From Limnohabitans sp. Rim28 (GTDB lineage Bacteria > Pseudomonadota > Gammaproteobacteria > Burkholderiales > Burkholderiaceae_C), in contig NZ_ALKN02000003.1 in NCBI RefSeq assembly GCF_000293865.2, forward strand, positions 203,571-267,570: a stretch of 64,000 nt of DNA, given 5' to 3'. Under the pieces are notes generated by a model. The model was given only the letters and a program-made list of their open reading frames with translations, ran no database searches and was not told the DNA's origin. Made by a program: the position numbers and the translations under genes. Below are positions 16,813 through 25,183 of the stretch, in pieces (the first letter of the stretch is position 1; every line of letters starts with the position of its first letter).

Positions 16813-17766
16813 ATGCTCGGCTTTTTGTTGCGGCGTCTGATTTATTCCTTGCCCATCATGTTGGGGGTGGCGCTGGTGTGTTTTGGCTTGGTGCACTTGG
16901 CACCGGGTGATCCTCTGGTGTCGATTTTGCCGCCGGACGCATCGGCCGACTTGCAGGCGCAGTTGATCGAGTTGTACGGCTTCAACCGTTCCTATCCTGA
17001 GCAATTTGTGACTTGGGTTTGGCGTGCCTTGCAGGGTGATCTGGGGACATCGATTGCCAGCAACCGACCGGTGGCGACCGAGGTCATGACCGCCGTGGGC
17101 AACACCCTGCGATTGGCCATGCTGGCCACGTTGATCGGCTTTGTGCTGGGTTGTTTCTTTGGTTTTGTCGCTGGGTACTTCCAGAACTCCTGGCTGGACA
17201 AGTTCGCTTCTTTGCTCTCAGTGCTGGGCGTCAGCGTCCCGCACTACTGGCTGGGCATGGTCTTGGTGATTGTGTTTTCTTCGATCCTGATGTGGCTGCC
17301 GCCGGGTGGCGCTGGGCCGGGGGGTTCCAGCCAGTGGGTTTGGGACTGGGAGCACGTCAAGCACATGCTCTTGCCTGCCATCACCATGAGCGTGATCCCG
17401 ATGGGCATCATTGCGCGCACGGTGCGGGCCTTGGTGGCCGACATCTTGGCGCAGGAGTTCATTGTGGGTTTGCGCGCCAAGGGATTGACCAATTTGGGTA
17501 TTTTTTGGCATGTGGTCAAAAACGCCGCCCCCACGGCCTTGGCGGTGATGGGCTTGCAGCTGGGTTACTTGCTCGGGGGCTCGATCCTGATCGAGACGGT
17601 GTTTTCCTGGCCAGGCACGGGCTTCTTGCTGAACTCGGCCATCTTCCAGCGCGACTTGCCTTTGCTGCAAGGCACGATTTTGGTGTTGGCCATGTTTTTT
17701 GTGGTGCTCAACCTCATCGTGGATGTGATCCAGACCTTGCTGGACCCTCGCATTGCACGCGCTTGA
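16813..17766 (+). CDS. ABC transporter permease, DppB/OppB type
   Basis: 317 residues from ATG 16813, chosen because GGAG lies 7 bp before it and the product begins MLGFLLRRLIYSLPIMLGV, the standard DppB start. Six predicted membrane helices; the EAA loop for ATPase contact is in the EFIVGLRAKGLTNLGIFW segment. Inner-membrane channel subunit that pairs with the DppC-type permease encoded 21 bp downstream. Confidence 0.93.
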   Translation: MLGFLLRRLIYSLPIMLGVALVCFGLVHLAPGDPLVSILPPDASADLQAQLIELYGFNRSYPEQFVTWVWRALQGDLGTSIASNRPVATEVMTAVGNTLRLAMLATLIGFVLGCFFGFVAGYFQNSWLDKFASLLSVLGVSVPHYWLGMVLVIVFSSILMWLPPGGAGPGGSSQWVWDWEHVKHMLLPAITMSVIPMGIIARTVRALVADILAQEFIVGLRAKGLTNLGIFWHVVKNAAPTALAVMGLQLGYLLGGSILIETVFSWPGTGFLLNSAIFQRDLPLLQGTILVLAMFFVVLNLIVDVIQTLLDPRIARA

Positions 17767-17787
17767 TCACGACCCCAAGGAATTGAC

Positions 17788-18681
17788 ATGACTTCATTGA
17801 ATGGGGCTGCCAGCCCCGTGCTTCCGCTGGTGTATGAGCGCTCTGCCGGTTATTGGGAAACCGTGTGGCGGCGGTTTTTGCGTGACAAAGTGGCCGTGGG
17901 TGCCGCTTTGGTGGTGCTGTTGTTGATGGTGCTGGCTGTTTTAGGGCCCTGGCTCGCGCCGATGGACCCCTACCAGTCCGCCATGCTCAAACGCCTCAAG
18001 CCGATTGGCTTTGAAGGCCACCCCTTGGGCACCGACGAGTTGGGCCGCGACATGCTCAGCCGCTTGATGGTCGGTGCCAGGTTGTCTTTGTTCATGGGCA
18101 TCACTCCCGTCATTTGTGCCTTCGTCATCGGCTCCTTGATCGGCATCACCGCCGGTTACATGGGTGGTTGGATCAACAGCGTGATGATGCGGACCATCGA
18201 CGTTTTTTATGCCTTTCCTTCGGTCTTGTTGGCCATCGCCCTGTCGGGTGCTTTGGGGGCGGGCATCACCAACTCCCTGATTTCCTTGACGATTGTGTTC
18301 ATACCGCCTTTGGCGCGCGTGGCCGAAAGCGTGACCACGCAAATTCGGGGGCGTGATTTTGTGGAGGCGGCCAGGGCCTCGGGCGCGTCCGCTTTCACCA
18401 TCGTGCGGGTGCATGTGCTGGGCAATGTGCTGGGGCCGATTTTTGTCTACGCCACCAGTTTGATCGCGGTGTCCATGATCCTGGCCTCGGGGCTGAGCTT
18501 TTTGGGCCTGGGGGTCAAACCTCCTGAGCCGGAGTGGGGCTTGATGCTCAACACCTTGCGCACCGCCATTTACACCCAACCCTGGATTGCCGCTTTGCCT
18601 GGGACGATGATTTTCATGACATCGATTGCTTTCAACCTTCTGGCCGACGGTTTGCGCTCGGCCATGGAAATCAAACAGTGA
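17788..18681 (+). CDS. ABC transporter permease, DppC/OppC type
   Basis: 297 residues, six predicted helices. Shows the N-terminal RRFLRDKVAVGAALVVLLL segment, HPLGTDELGRDMLSRLMVGA and the EAA-type loop DFVEAARASGASAFTIVRVH. AAGGAATTG precedes the ATG. Second half of the transmembrane channel; the two ATPase genes follow. Confidence 0.93.
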   Translation: MTSLNGAASPVLPLVYERSAGYWETVWRRFLRDKVAVGAALVVLLLMVLAVLGPWLAPMDPYQSAMLKRLKPIGFEGHPLGTDELGRDMLSRLMVGARLSLFMGITPVICAFVIGSLIGITAGYMGGWINSVMMRTIDVFYAFPSVLLAIALSGALGAGITNSLISLTIVFIPPLARVAESVTTQIRGRDFVEAARASGASAFTIVRVHVLGNVLGPIFVYATSLIAVSMILASGLSFLGLGVKPPEPEWGLMLNTLRTAIYTQPWIAALPGTMIFMTSIAFNLLADGLRSAMEIKQ

Positions 18682-18688
18682 GGTCCGA

Positions 18689-19750
18689 ATGACAATGGCC
18701 AATGATGAGGCGGGTGGATCCAGCCAGCCGATGCTCTCGGTGCGTGGCTTGGTCAAGCACTTTCCACTCAAGAAAGACTTGTTGGGGCGCAGCGCGGGCG
18801 TGGTGCGCGCCGTCGATGGGGTGAGCTTTGATGTGTTCAAGGGCGAGACCCTGGGCGTGGTGGGCGAGTCCGGTTGCGGCAAGTCGACCACGGCGCGTTT
18901 GCTCATGCAGCTGATCACGCCCGACCAGGGCGATCTGGTGTTCGACGGCCAGACGGTGGGCAGCAAGTCGCTGCCCTTGAAGGACTATCGCCGTCAGGCC
19001 CAAATGGTGTTTCAAGACAGCTACGCGTCCTTGAATCCACGCCTGACCATGGAAGACTCGATCGCATTTGCCCCCATGGTGCACGGACTGCCCGAGCGCG
19101 AGGCCATTGACCGGGCGCGTGATTTGCTCGAACGGGTGGGGCTGTCGCCGCAGCGCTTTGCCGAGCGTTACCCCCATGAGTTGTCAGGCGGGCAAAGGCA
19201 GCGTGTCAACATTGCCCGGGCTTTGGCTTTGCAGTCGCGTTTGATCATCCTGGACGAGGCGGTCTCTGCCTTGGACAAGTCGGTGGAAGCGCAGGTGCTG
19301 AACCTCTTGCTCGACTTGAAAGAGGCGTTTGGCCTGACCTACATCTTCATCAGCCACGACCTGAATGTGGTGCGTTACATGAGCGACCGGGTCATGGTGA
19401 TGTACCTGGGCCAAGTGGTGGAAGTGGGCGACAGTGAAACCCTGTTCAAGCATGCCGCGCACCCCTACACCCAAGCCTTGCTCTCGTCCATCCCGACGCT
19501 GGACCCGGATCGGCGCACCGAAACCCCGCCTTTGGCGGGCGACCCACCCAACCCCATCAACCCACCCAGTGGCTGCCGTTTTCACACCCGTTGTGTGCAC
19601 GCCCAAGCCATTTGCAGCGACAAGATGCCGGTGCTGGCCCAAGCTCAACATGGCCAGCAAGTGGCCTGCTGGATGCATGTGGCCGGTGCAGCGCACACCG
19701 GGGCACCCGCCGTTCAAAGCAGGGTCATCCCCTCGGAGGTCGCAGCATGA
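18689..19750 (+). CDS. ABC transporter ATP-binding protein, DppF/OppF type
   Basis: 353 residues from ATG 18689 (another ATG at 18695). Walker A is GESGCGKSTT, the signature is LSGGQRQRVNIARAL and Walker B is LIILDEA; Cys residues in the tail (SGCRFHTRC) match the C-terminal OppD/F domain. Its stop overlaps the next gene in an ATGA junction. It hydrolyses ATP to drive the uptake system. Confidence 0.93.
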   Translation: MTMANDEAGGSSQPMLSVRGLVKHFPLKKDLLGRSAGVVRAVDGVSFDVFKGETLGVVGESGCGKSTTARLLMQLITPDQGDLVFDGQTVGSKSLPLKDYRRQAQMVFQDSYASLNPRLTMEDSIAFAPMVHGLPEREAIDRARDLLERVGLSPQRFAERYPHELSGGQRQRVNIARALALQSRLIILDEAVSALDKSVEAQVLNLLLDLKEAFGLTYIFISHDLNVVRYMSDRVMVMYLGQVVEVGDSETLFKHAAHPYTQALLSSIPTLDPDRRTETPPLAGDPPNPINPPSGCRFHTRCVHAQAICSDKMPVLAQAQHGQQVACWMHVAGAAHTGAPAVQSRVIPSEVAA

Positions 19751-20757
19751 AACCAGACACGCCTACCCCCGCATTTGTCGACATCCGTCAACTGCATGTC
19801 ACCTTCACCGGCGGCAAAAAACCTGTTCAGGCCGTTTCGGGCGTGGACTTGCGCGTGCAGCGCGGCGAAGTGGTCGCCCTGATTGGCGAGTCAGGCTCTG
19901 GCAAAAGCGTCACCTTGCGGACCTTGCTGCGTTTGCATGCCGAAAAGAAAACCCAAATCACCGGGCAAATCCGGGTGGGTGATCAGGATGTGCTGTCGCT
20001 GTCGCAGGACCAGCTCAGCCGATTCCGTGGACGCGTGGCTTCCATGATTTTTCAGGAGCCCTTGCTGGCGCTGGACCCGGTTTACAGCGTGGGCCAGCAA
20101 ATCATCGAAACCATTCGCCGGCACGAAGATGTGAGCGAGGACACGGCCAGGCAGCGGGCCTTGGCCTTGTTTGAGCGGGTGCGCATTCCCAGTCCAGAGC
20201 GTCGTTTGCAGGCTTACCCACACGAGATGTCGGGCGGCATGCGCCAGCGCGCCATGATTGCCCTGGCCCTGGCTTGCCAGCCCCAGTTGCTGCTGGCCGA
20301 TGAACCCACCACCGCATTGGACGCGACCGTCCAAATCCAGATCCTGCTGCTCTTGCGTGAACTGCAAAAAGAAATGGGCTTGTCGGTGATTTTTGTCACC
20401 CACGACATCGGTGCTGCGGTGGAGGTGGCCGACCGGATCGCCGTGATGTATGCCGGCCGCATTGTGGAAGAGGGGCCCGCCCGCACACTGATGCGCGAGC
20501 CCCGGCATCCCTACACCCGCGCTTTGCTGCAAAGCCGGGCTGACGGGGCATTGGCCAAAGGCCAGCGCCTGGAAACCATTGCCGGCTCACCCCCTGACTT
20601 GACCAATCTGCCACAGGGCTGCGCCTTTGCCAGCCGTTGCAAGATGGCGGTGCCCGAGTGCAATGCCACACGCCCGGACATCACCTGGTTGGCCGATGGC
20701 CACAGTGTTCGCTGCCTGCTGGCCCAGCCCCAGCCGCAGTCCCCGCAATTGGCCTGA
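19747..20757 (+). CDS. ABC transporter ATP-binding protein, DppD/OppD type
   Basis: 336 residues. Walker [11 protein letters not shown], signature [15 protein letters not shown], Walker [13 protein letters not shown], and the OppD-type tail [19 protein letters not shown] with cysteines found in the cluster-binding loop of this subfamily. Starts at the ATGA overlap with the preceding ATPase gene. Completes a full binding protein-permease-permease-ATPase-ATPase transporter. Confidence 0.93.
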   Translation: MKPDTPTPAFVDIRQLHVTFTGGKKPVQAVSGVDLRVQRGEVVALIGESGSGKSVTLRTLLRLHAEKKTQITGQIRVGDQDVLSLSQDQLSRFRGRVASMIFQEPLLALDPVYSVGQQIIETIRRHEDVSEDTARQRALALFERVRIPSPERRLQAYPHEMSGGMRQRAMIALALACQPQLLLADEPTTALDATVQIQILLLLRELQKEMGLSVIFVTHDIGAAVEVADRIAVMYAGRIVEEGPARTLMREPRHPYTRALLQSRADGALAKGQRLETIAGSPPDLTNLPQGCAFASRCKMAVPECNATRPDITWLADGHSVRCLLAQPQPQSPQLA

Positions 20758-20794
20758 TCCATGGGAATGATCATTTTTTCAAAGTGAGTTGAAC

Positions 20795-21997
20795 ATGAGC
20801 CGACACACCGACGTCTTGTGGGACAAAGCCCACGCCTTCATGCCTTACACGGCCAGCCCCGTGGCCCATGCGGCCACGGGTCCTTTGTCGGGTCTGAGCT
20901 TTGCGGCCAAGGACATCTACCACGTCAAGGGCTACCCCACCAGCGGTGGCCAACCCATGCTCATGGCCTTGTGGGGTGTTCAGGACCGAACGGCCCCGGT
21001 GGTGCAAAGCTTGCTCGACGCCGGTGCCCGCTTTGTCGGCAAAACGGTCACCGACGAACTGGCCTTTTCCATGAACGGGCAAAACGCCCATTTCGGCGCG
21101 CCCATCAATGGCGCGGTGGCCGAACGCATCAGCGGCGGGTCCTCTTCGGGCTCGGCATCTGCCGTGTCCAACCGCCTGTGCGATGTTGCTTTGGGCTCAG
21201 ACACCGGTGGCTCGGTGCGTGCCCCGGCCAACCATTGCGGTTTGGTGGGCATGCGGCCCAGCCACGGCCGCATCAGCTTGCAAGACACCATGGCCTTGTC
21301 GCCGAGCCTGGACACTTGTGGCTGGTTTGCCCGTGATGTGCCCACCTTCGCCCGTGTGGCAGATGTCTTGTTGGGTGACGATGCGCAGCCCTTGCCCGAG
21401 CAGATCCGCGTGTTGGCCCCCACCGACATGTGGGCGCTGGCCACACCGGGGGCCCTCAAAGCTCTGAAGCCTGTGCGTCAAAAAATAGAGCAATGTTTGG
21501 GCAAGGCCAAACCGGTTCGCATCATGCAGGGTGACATGGACACCATGTATTGGCATTTCCGCGCCATTCAGGGGCGTGAGGCCTGGGACGTGCATGGCGG
21601 TTTTCTTCAGCGTTTCCAGCCGGTGCTGGGTGCTGCGGTGGCCCAGCGCTTTGATTGGTCCTCCAAAGTCACGGACGAGCAAGTGGCCAAGGCCCGGGCT
21701 TTTCGCGAAGGCTGGCGCACCCACATGCAACACATCTTGGGCACCGACGGCGTGCTCTTGATGCCCACCATGCCCGATGTGGCCCCTTGGATCCGTCAGA
21801 CCGATGCCGAACTGGAAGACTACCGAAACCGCGCCACCAGCTTGCTGTGTGTCTCGGGCATGGCCGGCTTGCCGCAAGTGAGCTTGCCGCTGGCCAGTCA
21901 CCAGGGGGCACCTTTGGGCATCTCTTTGGTGGGACCCGAAGGCTCAGACCGCAGCCTGGTCCAACTGGCGGAACACATCCACCGCGCTTGGTCCTGA
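20795..21997 (+). CDS. Amidase signature family hydrolase
   Basis: 400 residues. The Ser-cisSer-Lys catalytic set is visible: Lys in SFAAKDIYHVKG, and GGSSSGSASAVSN with GSDTGGSVRAPA. It would hydrolyse a small amide, carbamoyl or ureido compound in the cytoplasm. ATG 20795 preferred; an upstream TTG at 20789 is possible. Same strand as the transporter, 37 bp after it, so imported substrate is probably processed by this enzyme. Relatives include AtzF-type allophanate hydrolases and general amidases; the exact substrate is not readable. Confidence 0.88.
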   Translation: MSRHTDVLWDKAHAFMPYTASPVAHAATGPLSGLSFAAKDIYHVKGYPTSGGQPMLMALWGVQDRTAPVVQSLLDAGARFVGKTVTDELAFSMNGQNAHFGAPINGAVAERISGGSSSGSASAVSNRLCDVALGSDTGGSVRAPANHCGLVGMRPSHGRISLQDTMALSPSLDTCGWFARDVPTFARVADVLLGDDAQPLPEQIRVLAPTDMWALATPGALKALKPVRQKIEQCLGKAKPVRIMQGDMDTMYWHFRAIQGREAWDVHGGFLQRFQPVLGAAVAQRFDWSSKVTDEQVAKARAFREGWRTHMQHILGTDGVLLMPTMPDVAPWIRQTDAELEDYRNRATSLLCVSGMAGLPQVSLPLASHQGAPLGISLVGPEGSDRSLVQLAEHIHRAWS

Positions 21998-22027
21998 AAC
22001 CCGCAGGGTCATCCCATGCGAGCGGCT

Positions 22028-22537
22028 TCAAAGGGGACTCAGGCGCACGCTCACAGGCAGCGAATGAATCTCGCAATCTTCGGCCGAACCTTGGCGCTCC
22101 AGCACCAAGAAGGCCCCGTTGTCCAAGGCCATCAGGGGGTGATGCCAAGTGCCCGTGTGCAGCGTGAAACCTTGCTGACCCGTGACCTCAAAGCATTTGA
22201 GCGTGCGCAGGTCGGGCTGGTCATGGCCCAAGGCCACCAGCAAACGACAGCGCGCACCTGTCAAAGGCACAAAGGTCTGGCTGCCGAGTTGGTGCCGCTC
22301 CAGCATGTGGCAAGGGCCCTCTGGGTTTTGCGCCAGCGCGTGGAACACCGCCAACACCGCTTGGCCCTGATCACCCGTCAAGTCCAGCCCGCCGGGCAAA
22401 TTGAGTCGCCCGCTGGTGCCTTGGTTGATGGTCTGGTGTGCCGGTGCAAACAAATTCAACACCTCGCCATAGGGCGAAAAAGCAGGTGGGGTCAGGGGCT
22501 GACAAGACAGGATGCCAAGAGTTTGTTCAGTGTTCAT
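22028..22537 (-). CDS. allA: Ureidoglycolate lyase family protein
   Basis: 169 residues from ATG 22537. N-terminal LSCQPLTPPAFSPYGEVLNL matches the AllA/DUF1089 family, and HTGTWHHPLMAL is the metal-site region of this cupin-like fold. AllA converts ureidoglycolate to glyoxylate and urea, the last step of allantoin breakdown. The frame continues upstream to 22567, but the family start fits 22537. Divergent from the GntR regulator gene with only 28 bp between the proposed starts. Convergent with the amidase. Confidence 0.85.
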   Translation of the reverse strand: MNTEQTLGILSCQPLTPPAFSPYGEVLNLFAPAHQTINQGTSGRLNLPGGLDLTGDQGQAVLAVFHALAQNPEGPCHMLERHQLGSQTFVPLTGARCRLLVALGHDQPDLRTLKCFEVTGQQGFTLHTGTWHHPLMALDNGAFLVLERQGSAEDCEIHSLPVSVRLSPL

Positions 22538-22565
22538 GAAATGACTCGGTTGCCAAGGGGCCATC

Positions 22566-23387
22566 ATGACAGATGAACGTCAAATGGGCGTGCCGCTGTC
22601 ACGAAAAACCAAGCCGGATCAGAGCTCGACAGGCTTGGAGGCGGCTCCTGTGCTGTCAAGTGTTCCCCGGGCGCGTGCAGGGGTCCCAAGCACAGGTGCT
22701 GATCGGGTGTACGAGGCGATTTATCAGGCCGTTTTGGAGCGCCGACTGTCTCCGGGGGAGCGCTTGCGTGAGCAAGAACTGGCCGAGCAGTTCAACGTCT
22801 CTCGCACCTTGGTGCGCCAGGCGCTGCAACGCCTGGCGCAAGAGCAAGTCATTGAGCTGCTGCACAACCGCGGTGCACGCGTGCCCATCCCCAGCCTGGA
22901 AGATGCGGGCAGTGTTTTTGATGCCCGCCGGGTGGTGGAGTGCGAAGTGGCCAGGCAGCTGGCCGGACGAATGAGCGCGGAGCAATTGCAGACCTTGCAG
23001 CATTTGGCCACCATGGAAACCGAGGCCGATCGCCAAGGCGAGCATGCGCTGGCCATTCGTCTTTCGGGTGAATTCCACCAAGCCATGGCGCAGATGCACG
23101 GCAACCCGGTCTTGACCCGTTGGCTCAATGGTTTGCTGCCCACCACCTCTTTGCTCATGTCCCGCTTCAAACGCCAAGGGGGGCAAGTGTGTGTGGCCCA
23201 CCGCCATGTCGATCTGATCGCAGCCCTGCAAAAAAATCCTGCAGCGGCTGGCGCTGAAATGCGCAAACACCTCAACGAACTGGAGCAGTCCCTGACGGAT
23301 CCAACGGCCCCTCGAAGGCAATTGCGCGATGTCTTTCAAGCCTACCGGGACAGCCCCGAATCAACACCTCTGAAGATCGAAACATGA
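22566..23387 (+). CDS. GntR-family transcriptional regulator, FadR/FCD subgroup
   Basis: 273 residues. Winged helix-turn-helix at about 47-115 (RVYEAIYQAVLERRLSPGER, then LREQELAEQFNVSRTLVRQA), then an all-helical FCD effector domain (DARRVVECEVARQL; EFHQAMAQMHGNPVL, with the His residues that bind metal or effector). Unusual feature: about 45 disordered residues before the helix-turn-helix. Adjacent to allA and upstream of the M20 amidohydrolase, whose ATG overlaps its stop, so it is probably the local regulator of the island. Confidence 0.93.
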   Translation: MTDERQMGVPLSRKTKPDQSSTGLEAAPVLSSVPRARAGVPSTGADRVYEAIYQAVLERRLSPGERLREQELAEQFNVSRTLVRQALQRLAQEQVIELLHNRGARVPIPSLEDAGSVFDARRVVECEVARQLAGRMSAEQLQTLQHLATMETEADRQGEHALAIRLSGEFHQAMAQMHGNPVLTRWLNGLLPTTSLLMSRFKRQGGQVCVAHRHVDLIAALQKNPAAAGAEMRKHLNELEQSLTDPTAPRRQLRDVFQAYRDSPESTPLKIET

Positions 23388-24649
23388 ATTTCAAGCCCGA
23401 ACATTTGTCTTCCTTGCGCATCGACGCCAAGCGGTTGTGGCAATCGCTGATGACGCTGGCCCAAATCGGTGGCACCGAAAAAGGCGGTGTCTGTCGCCTG
23501 GCCTTGACCGACCTGGATCGTCAAGGCCGTGACCTGGTCACGACCTGGGCACGCGAAGCGGGCATGACGGTCACGGTCGATCAAATCGGCAACGTCTTCA
23601 TGCGCAGGGCCGGGCGACAGCCCGACTTGCCGCCCATCATGACCGGCAGCCACATCGACACCCAGCCCACAGGTGGCAAATTCGACGGCAACTACGGCGT
23701 GCTGGCTGGACTGGAGGTCGTGCGCTGCCTGAATGACCACGGCATCGAAACCGAGGCGCCCATCGAGGTGGCCTTCTGGACGAATGAAGAAGGCTCGCGT
23801 TTTGTGCCGGTGATGATGGGCTCGGGTGTTTTTGCGGGTGCGTTTTCTCTGGAGCATGCCTACAAAGCGCAAGACCAAGAGGGCAAAACCGTGCTCGAGG
23901 AGTTGCAGCGAATTGGCTATGTCGGCACCGAGGTGCCGGGTCAGCACCCCATTGGGGCGTACTTCGAGACCCACATCGAACAAGGCCCGGTACTCGAAGA
24001 CGCCGACGTGACCATTGGCGTGGTCAGTGGTTCTTTGGGCATCCGATGGTTTGACTGCATCGTCACAGGCATGGAGGCCCATGCGGGCCCCACCCCCATG
24101 GCCCTGCGCCAGGACGCCCTGCAAGTGGCCACGCACTTGATGCAAGCCGTGGTGAGCACGGCCCACAAATACGCCCCGCACGCCAGAGGCACCGTGGGCA
24201 TGGTGCATGTGCACCCCAACAGCCGTAATGTGATTCCGGGGCGGGTCAAGTTCAGCATCGACCTGCGCAACAACACCGACGCCGGAGTGGAGGTCATGGC
24301 CGATGAAATCAAAGCACTGGCTCAAAGTTTGCAGAACAGCACAGGCCTGCGCATCGAGCTGACCCTGGTGTCGAGTTTTCCGGCGCAACCCTTCCACCCG
24401 GCGTGTGTGGAGGCGGTGTCTGCCGCTGCGGCGCAGCTGGGTTACAGCCAAATGCCGGTGGTCTCAGGTGCCGGGCACGATGCCATCTACACTGCCCGTC
24501 TGGCCCCCAGCGGCATGATTTTCATCCCCTGCAAAGACGGCATCAGCCACAACGAAATCGAAGACGCCAAGCCCGAGCACATCGAAGCGGGCTGCAATGT
24601 GTTGCTGCACGCCATGCTGGGACACGCCAAGGTGTCGCCTGCGCGCTGA
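23384..24649 (+). CDS. M20-family amidohydrolase: allantoate amidohydrolase / N-carbamoyl-L-amino acid hydrolase
   Basis: 421 residues. The two-metal binding set is visible: GSHIDTQPTGGKFDGNYGV (His and Asp), TNEEGSRF (Glu pair) and the late His in DGISHNEIED. The dimerisation-domain motif EAHAGPTPM is typical of AllC/HyuC/ureidoglycolate amidohydrolases. It removes a carbamoyl group, giving CO2, NH3 and an amino or ureido product. ATG overlaps the GntR stop by 4 bp. With AllA, it points to ureide degradation; with the racemase, to hydantoin breakdown. The two readings cannot be separated from sequence. Confidence 0.9.
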   Translation: MNFKPEHLSSLRIDAKRLWQSLMTLAQIGGTEKGGVCRLALTDLDRQGRDLVTTWAREAGMTVTVDQIGNVFMRRAGRQPDLPPIMTGSHIDTQPTGGKFDGNYGVLAGLEVVRCLNDHGIETEAPIEVAFWTNEEGSRFVPVMMGSGVFAGAFSLEHAYKAQDQEGKTVLEELQRIGYVGTEVPGQHPIGAYFETHIEQGPVLEDADVTIGVVSGSLGIRWFDCIVTGMEAHAGPTPMALRQDALQVATHLMQAVVSTAHKYAPHARGTVGMVHVHPNSRNVIPGRVKFSIDLRNNTDAGVEVMADEIKALAQSLQNSTGLRIELTLVSSFPAQPFHPACVEAVSAAAAQLGYSQMPVVSGAGHDAIYTARLAPSGMIFIPCKDGISHNEIEDAKPEHIEAGCNVLLHAMLGHAKVSPAR

Positions 24650-24699
24650 AGTCGGCCTGTGCGCTGAGCCACTGACCTGATTGGACTTTCGCTTGACGT

Positions 24700-25143
24700 T
24701 CAAGCCTCTGGCAAGCGAATGGGCTGACCGCCCTCCAACAAGTCGATGACTTGTTTCATGACCTGAGCACCGGTGGCCGAGTAAGGGTCAAAGTCGGGGT
24801 GTTGCAGCCTGACCATCGGGTCGTCCACCGACAGGTGGATCAGGGCCATGGACCATTGGCCAAAGCGCCGTTCGTTGATTTCTTCATACAGCAGCAGATC
24901 CACATCTTGGTGCCTCGCATCGGCGCAGATCCGTCGGTACACGGCGTTCACTTGGCTGCGCTCACCTTCGATCACCTGGAAGAAAAAACCTTGACCTTGG
25001 CACAACACACCGGTGATGCCTTTGGCCTGGTTGTGCGCTTGGGCTTGCGACAGGATGCTGGTGGTCATGGTGGTGGTTTGCGGGCCGACTGCGCGGCTCA
25101 CGTAGAGCAAGCGCACGTTGATGCTGTGGCTCGGGACCCTCAT
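24700..25143 (-). CDS. Stand-alone BLUF-domain blue-light sensor
   Basis: 147 residues from ATG 25143. The FAD-binding BLUF fold spans about 9-100. Key residues are in place and at a constant offset of -7 from AppA of Rhodobacter: Tyr14 (RLLYVSRAVG), Asn38 (AQAHNQAKGITG), Gln56 (FFFQVIEG), Trp97 and Met99 (FGQWSMAL). No second domain; only about 45 residues follow. It is the last gene of the bchF-to-crtB unit, 40 bp after crtB. Probable role: light input into photosynthesis gene control, perhaps through PpaA/PpsR (inference). The open frame continues upstream, but MRVPSHSINVRLLYVS is the natural start. Confidence 0.92.
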   Translation of the reverse strand: MRVPSHSINVRLLYVSRAVGPQTTTMTTSILSQAQAHNQAKGITGVLCQGQGFFFQVIEGERSQVNAVYRRICADARHQDVDLLLYEEINERRFGQWSMALIHLSVDDPMVRLQHPDFDPYSATGAQVMKQVIDLLEGGQPIRLPEA

Positions 25144-25183
25144 GGGACGCTCCGTGTCGTGGGGCCTGTCATGGACGTGACAT

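Noticed and set aside
13829..24649. Mobile-element boundaries around the catabolic island
   Set aside because: No transposase, integrase, long terminal repeats or tRNA gene is visible at either edge; only gene content suggests insertion.
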